Below are positions 1-11,412 of a stretch of 64,000 nucleotides of DNA, in pieces. The stretch's first letter is position 1, and each line of letters starts with the position of its first letter. The notes beneath the pieces were generated by a model. That model did not search any database, was not told where the DNA came from, and was given only the letters and a program-made list of their open reading frames with translations. The stretch is from the NCBI RefSeq assembly GCF_964199755.1, contig NC_133907.1, positions 3,353,001-3,417,000 of the forward strand. Reading direction: 5' to 3'. The translations under genes and the position numbers were made by a program. The DNA is from Larus michahellis (Eukaryota > Chordata > Aves > Charadriiformes > Laridae).

Positions 1-140
1 CTCCCCGAAGCCCCCCCCGGTCTCCTCGGCCGCTGCCCCAGCCCCGCCGGCAGCCCTGCCCCCCCCGCCCCCCGCCGGCTGCCTGGCAAAGGAGCCCGAT
101 GGAAAAAGAGAGCAGCAAACCCCAAAGACGTGTCATTGCG
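1..140. other. GC-rich edge; possible exon end or CpG-island margin
   Basis: The first 80 bases are extremely C-rich on the plus strand with several CpGs, unlike the sequence that follows. The plus frame beginning at base 2 is open to a stop at 338-340 and starts with Pro/Ala-rich residues, but no GT donor of quality follows the GC-rich part. On the minus strand, bases 118-83 read as a pyrimidine-rich tract ending in TTTGCCAG, a good splice-acceptor pattern. Bases 82-1 would then be the start of an exon with a Gly/Ala-rich open frame leaving the window. Pro/Ala or Gly/Ala runs are common in vertebrate developmental transcription factors, but the same codons arise from any GC-rich promoter DNA. 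I cannot name a gene. Confidence 0.3.
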
Positions 141-589
141 CTAAGTGCTTTCAAACCTTGCAGGATGTCACTGTGTCACAATTTCAGTTCATTAGGCGGC
201 GCAGGGAAGACGCTGTGACATCAAAGCACTCCTTTTTCCCTATAGAAACGGGAGCAGCTCTTTTGATCTCAGCCCCCAGTATCCCCCCCAGATTCATATT
301 TACTTGTACAACCCAAACCTACGGGGGATCCTGCGCTTGATTCCGCCATATGTTCTGGGGCGGTTTTCGTTGCTTCCCTGCTTTTCTTTGGGAGGCGGTT
401 TGGTCGGCGGGGGGAGGAGTAAGCAGTAATTTTTAGATGTTTATTTATTTCCACGCTACCCTCCGCTCCCCGGGCACAGCAGGGGAGGGCACCCGACCCG
501 TTTCGTGTCAACCGGTGGCTTTGAAGCTTGCCACAATCAAACGCTTTTATTTGGGGGGGAACCCGGCCAGCTGTTTGTTTGCTTCCCTG
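141..589. other. Non-coding stretch, nothing recognised
   Basis: Mixed composition changes from GC-rich to ordinary. The open frames here are short and unrecognised. The sequence holds a G-rich run near 408-418 and no repeat family I recognise. Confidence 0.5.
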
Positions 590-880
590 CTTTATATTGA
601 TTCAAGGAGATAATCTCCCAGGCCCCACGTGCTTAATCTGTGAGCTGCTAATGTTGCCTGAGATATTGAAATGGTCCCCTCTCCCCTGGATTGCCGGGGT
701 ATTTATAGCTTAATGCTCCTGTTCGGAGCGGCGGAGGATACGGCCGTGTAGCTAATACCACGAACTGCTGTTGACTTTAGCAGGGATATTGTAACTCTAA
801 TTCGGTGCCGAAAGGTGACTGTGCGCTTTATATTGCAGGAAAATTCTGATATAATTCGGCTCCTAGCGAGTCGCTAGGAT
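590..880. promoter_or_regulatory. Candidate regulatory block with dyad
   Basis: Unique sequence holding a short dyad, GGAGAT-a-ATCTCC, at 606-618, a CACGTG E-box at about 626, several TAAT cores, and the longer dyad at 861-879. There is no open frame of note. Calling it regulatory is an inference from motif density only. Confidence 0.28.
861..879. repeat. Perfect 19-bp dyad
   Basis: TCCTAGCGA and TCGCTAGGA are exact reverse complements separated by a single G. Two TCGCTAGG-type half-sites face each other, each with a CpG. No known binding site with this half-site comes to mind. Confidence 0.85.
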
Positions 881-1599
881 GCCTAACGTCAGGCTTCAGC
901 CCCCGTCTGCATCCGAGCGAGAGCAACGGATGCTCCCTGAGATACCGAAACGCCGGGCACGACCTCGGGATGGGTAAAAAACTCGGCACAAGTGTGAAAT
1001 CCCGACTTCTGGGTGCAAAAAGAGGGAGCCCCACCTCGAAGCCAATTAGAGCAGGATCTGGCCCTCTCCGTGCTAGCGTCTGACGAAACGGAGTGGGAAT
1101 GAATTCAATTCCGAGCCATCTGATTTCACGAGAGACCCTCTAAGAATAATTCTGCAGATGCTTAATGTGATTTCAACACGAAAAGCAGGAAAGACAGCGA
1201 AGATGATAGAAAACGACTACAGAATTTATACCTTCCCCTCCTTCCTTCAAGCCCTGCACATCCTGCGCGTGTCCTGGCATGAAAACTGCAAAAAACGCCG
1301 TGCAAACAGAACGATTCCTGCTCGGGCTTTATTGCCCTGAAACAAAGAGGTGGCCACTGAAGGTGTATGTAGCCACCGGTCCTGGACACACAGGGACCAG
1401 GCCAGGGGGAAAATCTGTGGGTTTTTTAAATGACTTTTTTTTTAAGCAATGTTTTAAATGCTGCTTACAGAGTGAAAAGAGGCAGCATTGAAATCGCGTG
1501 CTCAGGATATCGGTCATTCACACCATCCTGGGGAGCTCTAGATGGTACTTCTGCGCCCTAAGTGGGGTTTGGGAAGCCAGATCTCAAAAGCCCCGAGAC
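881..1599. other. Non-coding stretch, nothing recognised
   Basis: No recognisable gene or repeat family. The short overlapping frames on both strands encode nothing I know. Some homopolymer T occurs near 1434-1443. Confidence 0.5.
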
Positions 1600-2070
1600 A
1601 GAGACTGTCGCTGATAAAAACACGTGACCACTAATCTCTCTATTTTTTTTTATATTTTTTTTTAACTGCATTTTTCCTTCCTGCTGTTTAGGGGGTTTAA
1701 ACAGCCTTGATTTTCTGTGGCTGACAACACACCCCATATGCTATTTATCTTGTCAGAACTCTCTCCCTCTGCCCTCAGCTCCCATTTTGTTCTCATTAAT
1801 AGTGATTATGAAAAATGGGGCTAAATACTTACTTTCATATGATTTATCCAAATGTTGAACTGCGTAATTGGAGACGCTAAGACATTATCCCTTCAGATTC
1901 TGTCAAGACTCAATTTCTGCATTTGATTTAATTTTTAGACTCATGACCCATAACAGTACATATATTTATTGCCTTCATGGTGGCTTGGCTGAACAATATA
2001 TCTATCAGTCAGAAGCGGGAAGCTGCATATTATTTATAAGAATTTAAATAGTCAGTGTTTTTTAAGAACA
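1600..2070. promoter_or_regulatory. Candidate regulatory block (SOX and homeodomain cores)
   Basis: AT-rich unique sequence with a CACGTG E-box at about 1621, a TTTGTTCTCATTAATAG segment near 1785-1802 combining a SOX-like and a homeodomain core, further TAATT and TTTAAT sites, ACAATA near 1993 and TTATTTATAAG near 2030. No coding frame is present. This composition is typical of vertebrate developmental enhancers, but conservation was not tested. Confidence 0.35.
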
Positions 2071-2199
2071 CTTGTCCTCAGCATGCAGTTATTAACACGG
2101 GGCCCCCAGATACAACAAAATTGGAAGTCAGCTGGAAGGAATGCCCTTATAATGAAGATATTTAATAACTGGCATCAGGCTCTGCTTTTCCTGTCGGTG

Positions 2200-2460
2200 A
2201 CAGAAGTGACGCACGAGCGAAGGGAGGGCTGCGGAAACCTCGCCTGCCCCCTTCCCGGCCCCGATCCAGCCGCTTCCTCCCCTTCCACTCGCCACTGGGA
2301 ATTGCTCCTGTATAAAAGGGGCCGACACATTAAATTTGGTCCTGCCTGCTTGGTCCCCCGCCGGAGATGCACGCGCCCGGGCGCCTGCACACGCGGTTTT
2401 CACGGGAGCGCAGGTCGCTGCATCCCTCTCCCCCTCCCCAACCCATCACCTCCCCGCCTG
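2200..2460 (+). promoter_or_regulatory. GC-rich segment with consensus TATA box
   Basis: TATAAAAGGG at 2311-2320 is a full TATA-box match sitting inside a GC-rich, CpG-containing segment. A start site would be expected near 2341-2345. The first ATG downstream (2367) opens a 142-codon frame without a recognisable domain that ends in the genomic A-run at 2774. The promoter call rests on the TATA box and base composition alone. Confidence 0.2.
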
Positions 2461-2722
2461 CTTTTCCCAAATCACTTTTTCCTGGCTTTGGCCCCCACGG
2501 CCAGCTGCATGCAAATGCTTTATCCGCAGCGAAGTGTGGCGACCGTGGGGATTGCGGACGCCCAACTCGAATCGAGCCGGAGACCCCTCTGGGCTTCACA
2601 GCCCGGATCGCTGGGGCCGCGCGGAGCAGCGAGCTGCGGAACAAAGCCTGGCAGAAACCTCCGACCCACCAGCAACGCCACCCTGCTTCCCAAATCAACA
2701 CTGACGCCTTGTCGAAATTGTT

Positions 2723-2789
2723 AATAAAACAAGTAATCAAGCTGCTAATATCTGCAAGCACCATTTTGGACTTAAAAAAAAAAAAAAAA
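2723..2789 (+). other. AATAAA followed by A16 run
   Basis: AATAAA at 2723-2728 is followed 45 bases later by sixteen A residues (2774-2789). This resembles the end of a reverse-transcribed message. However, the sequence between is unique and rich in TAAT cores, and bird CR1 machinery seldom makes poly(A) retrocopies, so chance is more likely. Confidence 0.25.
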
Positions 2790-5209
2790 GGATAATAGAG
2801 CAACCATCAGGGAGTATAGTTAATGTATAAAACAATTACTGTAGTCAGATGCTTAAATAAGAGCCATGGTGGCAACAAATGCATTACTGTACAGAGGAGC
2901 AGTTTACAGTACACAGGATATTTTGTTTGCGACGCCAGAACGGAAGAGAACAACTCCGAGATGAAGCCGGCGCATTTATGGCCAATTTTTCTCCCGTGGC
3001 CTTTTTCCTTGCCGTGAAACCTGCCGGCACCGGCGTGTGCGCACGTGTGCATACCCACGCACACGGAGATGGTTTTAATTTAGGGTTATTTGTTGTAGAA
3101 ACTCAGGTAATTAAAGCACACTCATCTACTGCCGGCTAGTTCATGTCAGTGGTTGTCCGTCTTTTAAACGCAAGAGCAATAATGGGCCAGGAGAGCTTTC
3201 TTGCAGGTAGCCCTTTTACCCAAAAGCTTCCCCTTGCCATTTTTGATAAGGATCTAACGGCTAATCTTTTATTTTTCAGCTAGCCCTGCCACTTGGGCAT
3301 GGCTCTTCCCTCCTTGGGAGACTCCTGCAGGGAACAATAAGAATATTGATTTATATGTTTTTTTTTTTAGACTTGTAATACCGCAATGATTTCCAGCCCC
3401 CTCCACCCCGCCTTATTTTCTCCAGCATTTGGTGGGCTTTGACCAGCTTTAATTGCTACAAAGCTCTCCTGTTTTCTCTCGTTCGCACTAAATCCGTGAC
3501 CTGCTCCCCGCCGCACAGCAGCGCTTGGGATTCCTCGTTGTCTCCTTAATCCCGGTTCCAATGTTGGGCACCTTCCTCCGCCGGGAGCACAAACTGCCCG
3601 GAGAAACCCAAAACTCGGGGAAAAAAAAAAAATCAAGAACAAAAAAGAAAGGGGTGGCCGGGACATCCTCCAACCAGGACAGACAGCGGGGCAGGCGTTT
3701 GCCGGGAGAGGGCTGCTGGGGAGGAGTTCTGCCGGCTTTCGTTTGAGCCTGAATCTAAGTGTAGAAGGACCTAAACTGGCTTAACTGGAGCACAGCGGGT
3801 TGGTTCAGAAAGATTTATGCCCGTGCAGCCCTTCAACCCGATCGGGAGAAAAACAGAAGTATTAAGTATTGCCACTGATAATTTTTTTATTAAACCCCAC
3901 CTTTTAGAAATCCCAAAATTTCCATTTATGAAATATTTTTCCCTGTTGTGAACTCAGCTCAATTTTTTTTTAATGCATACCGGATATTTCAGTTGTTTGC
4001 CCGCCTTTCATTTCAAAGAGTTTAAAAACATCACCTTCAGCAACCACGTCAGCTCTCCGGTTTTGATTTTATGCCCCATTCTGCATACAAGCAGAACTCA
4101 AAGCCAGCAAAACTGCTCTACGCCTCCCTTAAAACACCTGGAGATGGTGATGTACTGCGCAATTCCTTCTGCTTGTGTTACAGACCGAGCAACGACAATA
4201 ACCGCACCTCAGGTTATCCGGCGCTTCACGTTAAATCTCAGCTGTACGTTGTTTAGTATTTGGACTACTTTTAGCCCAAAGTTTCAGCACAAACATGAGA
4301 CTCCTTTCTCAGAATAAGACCAATGAAGATCAGAAAGGTCTGTGCAATAAATAAGTGGTTTTGGAGCCTGGCGCGCCACGCGCTTGCTGGGTGATCTGCC
4401 CGCACGGGGCGGTTGGCAAAGGGCTGTGCGCTCTTCCCATCCACCTCCAGGAACTTTGCGTTTGTCCGTTGCCCTAGTGCTCCCTGCTTCCCGCGGGAAA
4501 TAGCTTTAAGGCTGGAAATCCTGAGGTTAACTAGCTACAAATGGTATTTAGCTATTAAAAGCATCGGCCGGTCTCGAGGCTGAGCATCCATGGGTTTCTC
4601 GTCCAGGAGATACAGGGAAAATGGGATCAGCCGAACCCGAAGGTCCCATCCCTTCCCGGGCAGCATCAGCAGCTCCGACGGCAGCAGGGATGCTGAGACC
4701 TCAGCCCCTCGTCCCACTGTCCTTCGCTGTGGTGGCCGGCGCATTGCAATAAGGGTTTTTTTTAATTGTATCGCTTGTCTTTTTTATGGTCAGACAGTCA
4801 ACTGTCAGCATCGATTACGAGAGCTAATATTGACGTCGGCCTAAAAGCGGTTTAAATATTAAAGTGAAAAGGGACTTGCTCTGGGCTTCGTCCCTTTGTG
4901 GTGTTCGTCAATAAAACCTGAACTCGCAAAACAGTTGTCACAGCGATTTCTTGTGTCTTGCGCTGACGTGATGCCTGAGCGGCAAACGTCGCCGGGATTT
5001 TTCAAATGAGCAAACTGCACTTATTAATCACGCCAATAATCACGGCGCAAGATAGCTGCTCTGAGGAAGACCACAGCTGGAACTTGCTCCCCGTACAAGG
5101 GGCAGCGGAGGAGCCGTCGCCTTTGTCGTATTTAGAGGCAGGAAAGAAACCTCCCTCCGCTCCTCGGGAAAAAGCCATTCGCACATCTAAACCCCAAACT
5201 TCAATACGC
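2790..5209. other. Non-coding stretch with scattered motif islands
   Basis: No gene recognised. AT-rich islands lie near 2820-2930 (ACAATTACTG) and 3850-3970. A six-base dyad, GACAGT-ca-ACTGTC, lies at 4793-4806 and is followed by ATCGATTA and a TGACGTCG cAMP-response-like site near 4831. Homopolymer A or T runs occur near 3360, 3619 and 3964. Confidence 0.5.
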
Positions 5210-5850
5210 ATATCTTTATTTTAACCACCGTGCTATCTATTGATTTTTGCCCTGCAATTATGCAGCGCTGTATTTATTTGCATCGGCGCTCCGCTGCCCC
5301 ATATATTAAAGCCCCCTTCCTCCAGTGGTGGCTCTTTAGAAAAATGCTTCTGATTTCCCCTCAGAGTATGAGGTCAATAGGCCAGAACTTATGATTTTGA
5401 ATCTCTAGCCGGGCCTAATTTATGGATCATTTCTGGTTTCTCATGTTTAACTGTTTCTGGGAGAGGGTTTCATCGGGGAGACGGGTCCATTGTGCCCGGT
5501 GAGGTCCGGGGGCACGAGATGTACGGGCCGTAGTAAAGCTCAGCGCCGTGCTATAGCTAATTCAGCTCTGCTTCCCTATAAATCACGTATAGTTCTTCTG
5601 AAAAATGTTTGCATTTCCCAATATAGCTCTAGATGATCTCACTAAAGCAAGGGAAATGCTGGTAAGAGAAAAGTCAGTTCTCACGTATCTCAAATTAATT
5701 TCCATTTGCTGAGCACTGAATGCATTGAGGTCTCAAATTTTATTTATCGGACTAATATTGACAAAATATGGATTTGCTTTTCTCGCTCTCTAACAACTTC
5801 AGCAATATTTGCCGTGGACAAAAGGTGAAGGTTTTACATTACAATAGGTA
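5210..5850. promoter_or_regulatory. Candidate regulatory block with octamer
   Basis: Unique AT-rich sequence containing a perfect octamer, ATTTGCAT, at 5276-5283, CCATATATTAAAG near 5300, CTAATTTATGG near 5416, AAATTAATTTCC near 5692 and GACTAATATTGAC near 5750. No frame encodes a recognised protein. The octamer suggests POU-factor input if the block is active. Confidence 0.33.
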
Positions 5851-7045
5851 AATATTTTTTAAAAAAAGAGCCTCCGGATCTGCAGCAAGATGGCAGCTTG
5901 CGTTGCCCGGTGCGGAGGGTGGGAAAGGGATGAGCATCCCTTCCAGCAGATTTTGGACCAGATGCTGAACGGCTGCGTTGGCCGCGGGGACAGCACGGGC
6001 TGTCTGTGCCGAAAGGAGCATCCGTGGCTGGGCCGGGGGCTGTGGCACGCTGCGAGCATCGCTTCGGGTTTGACTTAACTGCTCTTGGGAGCCATCCCCT
6101 TGTGCTTCACATCACCAAAACCATCTGCTAGAGTTGTGCCTCGAATCGCCTGGTCCTCTAGAGGCGGCAGGGAGGAAAAAAACGGCAAAGTGGAATTCTT
6201 CCGTAGAAAGGAGTAAATAATTTAAAAAAAAAAAAAAGTAAAATATTTAACCCATTCGATCCTGAATGAAGCTTTTTTGCAGCCCCAACGCAGGTCAGGC
6301 GGGGGCTGGGTTGGCCCCATCCTTGGGCAGCTGACGGATGGCGTTGGGCGCCCCGCGGTTACCCAGGTGCCTGGAGGGGATGGCGAATGTGCCCGGGAAC
6401 AAATCAGCGTCAGAAGCTGCTGACGTGAAGGTTGGGACACGAAGCGGTGCCAGGCGCCGCCATCAGCGTTGGGCTGTGTCAGCACGGAGCCTGCCGCCAT
6501 AACCCGCGCTTCCGCAGGCACAGCGCATCTGGGAAAACCCGGCAAGGAAAATGCCGTGGGAAGCCCAGGAGAAGGACCGAGCTCCTGGCTGAGCCCCCCC
6601 GGGCCGCCCGCGATGCTGCAGGGGCAGCTGCGCGCCTGCAACGAGAGCGTCAGTGCTCAAGCCGGCTCGCAGAAAGCTCGACACCCCCCGCCCCGGCCAG
6701 CACCTCGGCACCACACGGGGTGGTTTGGAGACGAACCCGCAGCCTTTGATTCTGGATTTATGGCCGCTACTGATCCTAAGCTAACCTTTTGCCATTACAG
6801 CGTCTGAATGCAACTTTGGGGATTAATAAATGGGAAAAGTCGGGACCTTAACTGTCAGGAATATAGTCGATGTGCCCGGCACTAAAACCAACAGCCATAA
6901 ACCACGGCGGGATCCGCTCCACCTAAAGGAAAACCAGCTGCCGGGTGTACAGGGTTAATAGCATGGAGCCATCGCTACGGGCTCAGCAGGATCCCAAGGA
7001 GTTAAAACGAAGCAAACCTCCTCATGCATTTTATGTCACAACTCC
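5851..7045. other. Non-coding stretch, GC-rich middle
   Basis: An A-run occurs at about 6222-6236. The GC-rich part (6260-6720) gives several frames of 60-139 codons on both strands, rich in Pro, Arg, Ala and Ser. None has a domain. Near 6790-6830 the sequence is AT-rich again with GATTAATAAATGG. Confidence 0.5.
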
Positions 7046-7082
7046 CCCCCCCTTTTTTTTTTTGTCTGTGTGTGTGTGTGTG
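7046..7082 (+). repeat. C-run, T-run and (TG)n simple repeat
   Basis: Contiguous C and T homopolymers are followed by a short TG dinucleotide repeat (about 7065-7082). It is a likely length-polymorphic microsatellite. Confidence 0.9.
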
Positions 7083-9624
7083 ACCAAGCCAAGTTCTTTT
7101 TTAGCTCTACCCTTTTGAAAACTGCTGGTTACAGATAAATTAAAATGCCAGAACTGAAATTGCCCACGTTAGCCCCTAAGGGAGCCTGCACTGTCATCTT
7201 TCATTAGATGCTGAGAGACCAAAAGCCCAAGGCAAAGTGAAAGCTGGTTCCTAAGAAAGGGCTGGGAGCCAGGAGCTGCATCCCTCCGCTGTAATCTCGC
7301 ATCTCTGTCCTTTTAAGTTTAAGCTGAGCAATGCTTTCTTGGACATGTCTGTTTTCATACTGCAAATTTCAGTCTTAAAATCAACAGCAAATATGAACAG
7401 GGTATTCCACAGAGTCCTAAATTGTCAAGACAAGCCAATGCATTTTCTCGGAGCAATCTGATGGTTTTGTCTGGTGTCAGCCCCTGCATCCTCCAGTGCA
7501 GATGATATGTTTGGACGGTTTAATAAAGAGCTGTTTAGAAATGTGACTGTTATTCTTTTTTCTTTTCTTTTTTTTTTTTTTTTAAAAAAAAGAGTCGCAT
7601 AATCTTTCAGCAACGAAGGTGGGATTTTCCCAATACTTCTTCCATCATTTTGAAGGAGGGATGGGTGGCGTGGCGGCTTTTGTGAAGTGCCGCACAGAGG
7701 TGAAATGGTCTAGTCTAAGGGGAAAAAAAAAATAGTCTGAAATTATGCCTGCACAAAGAGCTTAATAAACCATAAAGGCCAGCGGCTTTCCAGCATCCTT
7801 TCACTTTGTGTTTGAATTAGAGATGTGCTTTGACTTAGAAAAATGGGGCTAGTCCTGGGTGCGGGCGCTCGGCGGCAGGAGGCTCCGAAGGGAGCAAAAG
7901 CCCAAATCCGAGTCCTTACGGGCAACTCAAACGGCATTTTGCTCTTGTGCCCAAAGGACAAAAACTTCCTCGAGTCCCCAGGAGCGGTGAAGGGGTGAGG
8001 AGGAGGCTCTTGGACATCATCCCTGTGCCACCTTATCCCTACAAAATCCTGCTGTGGAAATCAAGCTGGAAAACCATACTGGGCTGCCTGGCTATCGTAA
8101 CCTTTGGATGGATGGCCACCATGAAGTTCAGTAGCAGGTGGCTGAATGTGGCATTATTTTTAAGACATGCGAAAGTGTTGAAAGCCTGGAGAAGCCAGCC
8201 CCGTTGCTTTTGCTGCTCTGTCGCTCTAGGCAGTGAAATAATTTACTCCATTTCCATCCACCTTCTTCTCTTTATTTGTATTGAGTTATGATGGGGAAAG
8301 GAACCGTCTTAGACGTGTCTCACTTTCCTGGAGTCAGCAAGGCTTTGGTTTTCAGACCATTATATCTCTGCGCTCCTAATCTCAGTGTGGGTTGTTTTTT
8401 TTTTTCTTTCTTTTTCCTAGCTGCTCCTGAATTAACTTTTATTCTGTGTATACAACACAAAGCAAACAACCGCACAGCAAAGTCCAGCGTCCTTTTCTCT
8501 CTGCGGCAGGTGGGATCACTCCACCGTGTGACACCCGCGATTGATTGAGTCTGTGAAACCATAGCACAAAGTAAAGAAAACTGGGAAATATACTGTTCCA
8601 AAAGTTATTGGGCGAAGCCGTGGGGAATTAATTTTCCTCGCACCCCGACTCCAGAGGAGGCCATAATAACGAGCTGCACTTAGCAAAAGCAAATACCTGG
8701 GATGACACCACGTAGGTGCGTGGGGCTCGGCCTGCCGCGCCGTGTCAACGCTGTGTGCTGGACGCCTCGAGGTCACGAAGCAAGGGGAAGCGTTCTGGCT
8801 TTAGTTCTGGGGAGTTTCTGCCGTATCTGAGCACCTCGGAAGGCACAGTGGTAGGGGTGGGATGAGAGATCTTAGCAAGGGCAAGCATTCCTGCGATGCA
8901 ATAACCCGGCGTTTTGACTATGGATTTCCTTTCTCTGCATCCCAAAGATTTCCTTCAAACACGCAATGAGGAAGATGCCTCCGTGGTCTTCACCGGACAG
9001 CACTGCCACTGCTCTGCCTTCCCAATTTCATTCTTTTTCACTTTTAAAATAAATTTAAGCTCATATGCCACAGGTGAAGTTTCACCTCTCCCCTGTTGCC
9101 AGAGGCTGCTTTATTTGGGATAAAGCAGAGGTTTAATCTCGTGTGCGTGATCTAAATAAATTCAGACGAGTGAAAAGAAGCAGATCAGACTTTGGCTCTC
9201 ATTTTTGCTCTCACTTCTCCTGACTCTGCTGATAATTTTTGCAGACTGTAATTCATCGGGGGGGTGGCAAAGGGCGCGTGTGCACCCGGCAAGCCTCGGC
9301 CGCATCTCCTTGGCTGGCTCTTCCAGCCCTCCGGCATCCACGCCACATTGAAAGGACGTGCAAAAAACCCCACCAAGCCTCCAGCCCTTTCCAAGAGGAG
9401 CCCGGGCACAGCCCTCCGGCAGCAATGGCGCCTGACACGGCGCAAGCTGGGGAGGTTTCTCCCACTGGTGTGCAGAGACGGGTGCTCTAAAGAAGCCACT
9501 TTGGCCACGGAGCAAAGGTTGCGGCAGCAGGAGCTGCAGGGATGCCAGAAGGGCAAATTTGGTCTAAAATCAGAAACATCATTTAGTTTCCTGACTTAGA
9601 AAAGAGGATAATCACACTCCCTTT
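7083..9624. other. Non-coding stretch with small AT-rich islands
   Basis: No gene or known repeat family. A T16-A8 homopolymer junction lies at about 7568-7591. A small island at 7755-7850 holds TTAATAAACCATAAAGG, a posterior-HOX-like core, and TTTGAATTAG. The frames in 9160-9600 overlap on both strands and arise from GC-rich composition. Confidence 0.5.
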
Positions 9625-9700
9625 ACATGGGTATCATGCCGTTTAATTAGTAAATGATTAATTTGTTAATGATTTCCCTGGCATGGAAAGCACTGCTGAA
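9625..9700. promoter_or_regulatory. Homeodomain-site cluster
   Basis: Within 35 bases lie TTTAATTAG (9642-9650), ATGATTAATT (9654-9663) and GTTAATGATT (9665-9674). That is at least four ATTA/TAAT cores, including TAATTA- and TGATTAAT-type paired sites. The cluster is isolated in otherwise GC-balanced DNA. Factor binding is inferred. Confidence 0.4.
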
Positions 9701-11289
9701 CAGCTTCTCTCCCCAGCCATGTAAATCTGCAGCAGAAGGGAGGTACATCTGCACCTTCCCAGGGCCGTGCCTGCCTCCCCCCCCTTCCTCTGCTGCTCTG
9801 CCCGGATTTCTCCTCCCGGTAGCTGCAGCGAGCGAAATGCAGCTCTGAGAACGCGTTCCTGCAGCATCTGTACGAAGGCACGCGAGATTTCTGTGCAGCG
9901 GAGCCACATCGTTGCCCTCTCTGCAGCGAAAAGAGAGGAAAAGCATTCCCAGCGCCGGGAACAGCGGGTCGGCTCCTCTGGCACCCGCTCCTGCTCCTTA
10001 CCCAGAGCCACCGGCAGAAGACACACATCTTCACGGCAAACAAATATAAACCTTATCCTTCTGCTCTATAAACACTCAAATACCCCAAACTCTGATCTAT
10101 TCACAATTTCAGCAAACGAGATTATGAGTGAACAGAGAAGGAAGCAGAAACGAGCTGCAGCCTTGCTCGAGAAAAGGGAGAGGGACCCATTTAAGCCGAT
10201 TTCTCCAGTCAAGAAGAAAAGCTGTTTGAAAAAACAGATCAAAACAAGCCTAGTTTCCTTGCAAAGGGAGTTGATGGGAATGGCATTTTCCATAATGAGA
10301 GTTCGGGAGGGACCGTGAGGAGGCTGGGGCTGGTCCCCGGGGGGGGGGTGAGGTTGCACCTTCACTGCAGCATTCCCGTCCCCTGGAGTGGCTCTTCCCC
10401 ACCTTCCTCTCGGTTAGTTTGCTACAGAGACAGATGAAAACCTCCCGAAAGGTTTCCCTTTTCCTGCCCCCGCTCCAAACCTTCCCTGACCGAGATGAAT
10501 CTGCTCCCCGCACTCTGGGAGCATCCCAGGTTTCAGGCAGCTCCGTGGGAGCCGAGATACGGCTCAGGCCAGTCCCCTGCTCCGGGTCCTGCCCTTTTAA
10601 TTCTTGTGAGCAGCTTATCCGCCTTTCCTTATCTCATCCTTCCCTTCTCCATGATGCCCTTCCTACCCCAGCCTTCCTGCCAGCCTTTTCCCCAGCCCGG
10701 CTAAACCTCCCCGGGGAGGGGCTGCCCCTTTTTATAGCTTTTTCTGCCCGAAGTCACAGGATTGCAAGTGCTTTTTTTAGGGCTCTTGACTTAAAAAAGC
10801 TGCAGTTTTGGAGCTCAGTGGTGAAGTGTAGCTCTGACACCAGCATCAGGGCACTGGAAAAAAACCTGCTACAAGTGTGAGCAGAGCTGGACCCCTCGCA
10901 TCTCGGGTGGCTTCATATTCCTTGGGAAAGCTTAACACACAAATAGACTGTGCAAAAGGCACAAATTCAAGCTCTCTGCAAGCTGGTGAGATTGGCTTAA
11001 AAATAACGAGGTTTAAAAATAGAGTAAAATACATTTTGGGTAACTTTCATCCGCTGCTTGGCTTTGGAGTGGTTTTCAGTTTGGCTCTGGGGACCACTTC
11101 AACCCCATTTCCAAGTTCTTCTCTGTCCCCTGGAGGGCCAGACATCCACTTGAAGAAATCAAATCAAATCTGCGATTGCCAGAAACCCCACAAAAATACT
11201 GATGGTTTTTAAACCAAACAAAATCTTCGCTCCAAATGGAAGCCCGGTCCAGCCTGACAACAAAAAATCACAAGTTGGCAGTGCAGCCC
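9701..11289. other. Non-coding stretch, nothing recognised
   Basis: The frames up to 183 codons (9767-10318) and 153 codons (10419-10880) have no domain and are overlapped by equally long frames on the other strand. GATA cores (CTTATC, CCTTATCTC) occur near 10615-10635. A G9 run lies at about 10340. Confidence 0.5.
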
Positions 11290-11412
11290 TCCTAGCGAGG
11301 CATCCTTGCTGATTAGCGCTGCTGCCTCATTAACATGCATACTGTAATCTCATTTGCTCCAGGATTGCTTTGATGTTAATTCCAGCGTTTTGGTGCAGTG
11401 TGGTACTGCACT
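11290..11412. promoter_or_regulatory. Candidate regulatory block with hairpin
   Basis: Contains GCTGATTAGC near 11308, CATTAACATGCAT near 11327, TTTGATGTTAATTCC near 11370, and an inverted repeat GTGCAGT / ACTGCAC (11393-11399 and 11405-11411, five-base loop). The dense mixture of homeodomain cores in a short unique island suggests an enhancer core. This is inference. Confidence 0.35.

Noticed and set aside
2083..2724. 213-codon plus-strand frame
   Set aside because: Overlapped by three other long frames on both strands in GC-rich DNA; no domain and no codon pattern of its own.
2723..2789. Processed pseudogene
   Set aside because: No parent gene recognised upstream, no target-site duplication seen, and bird CR1 rarely makes poly(A) copies.
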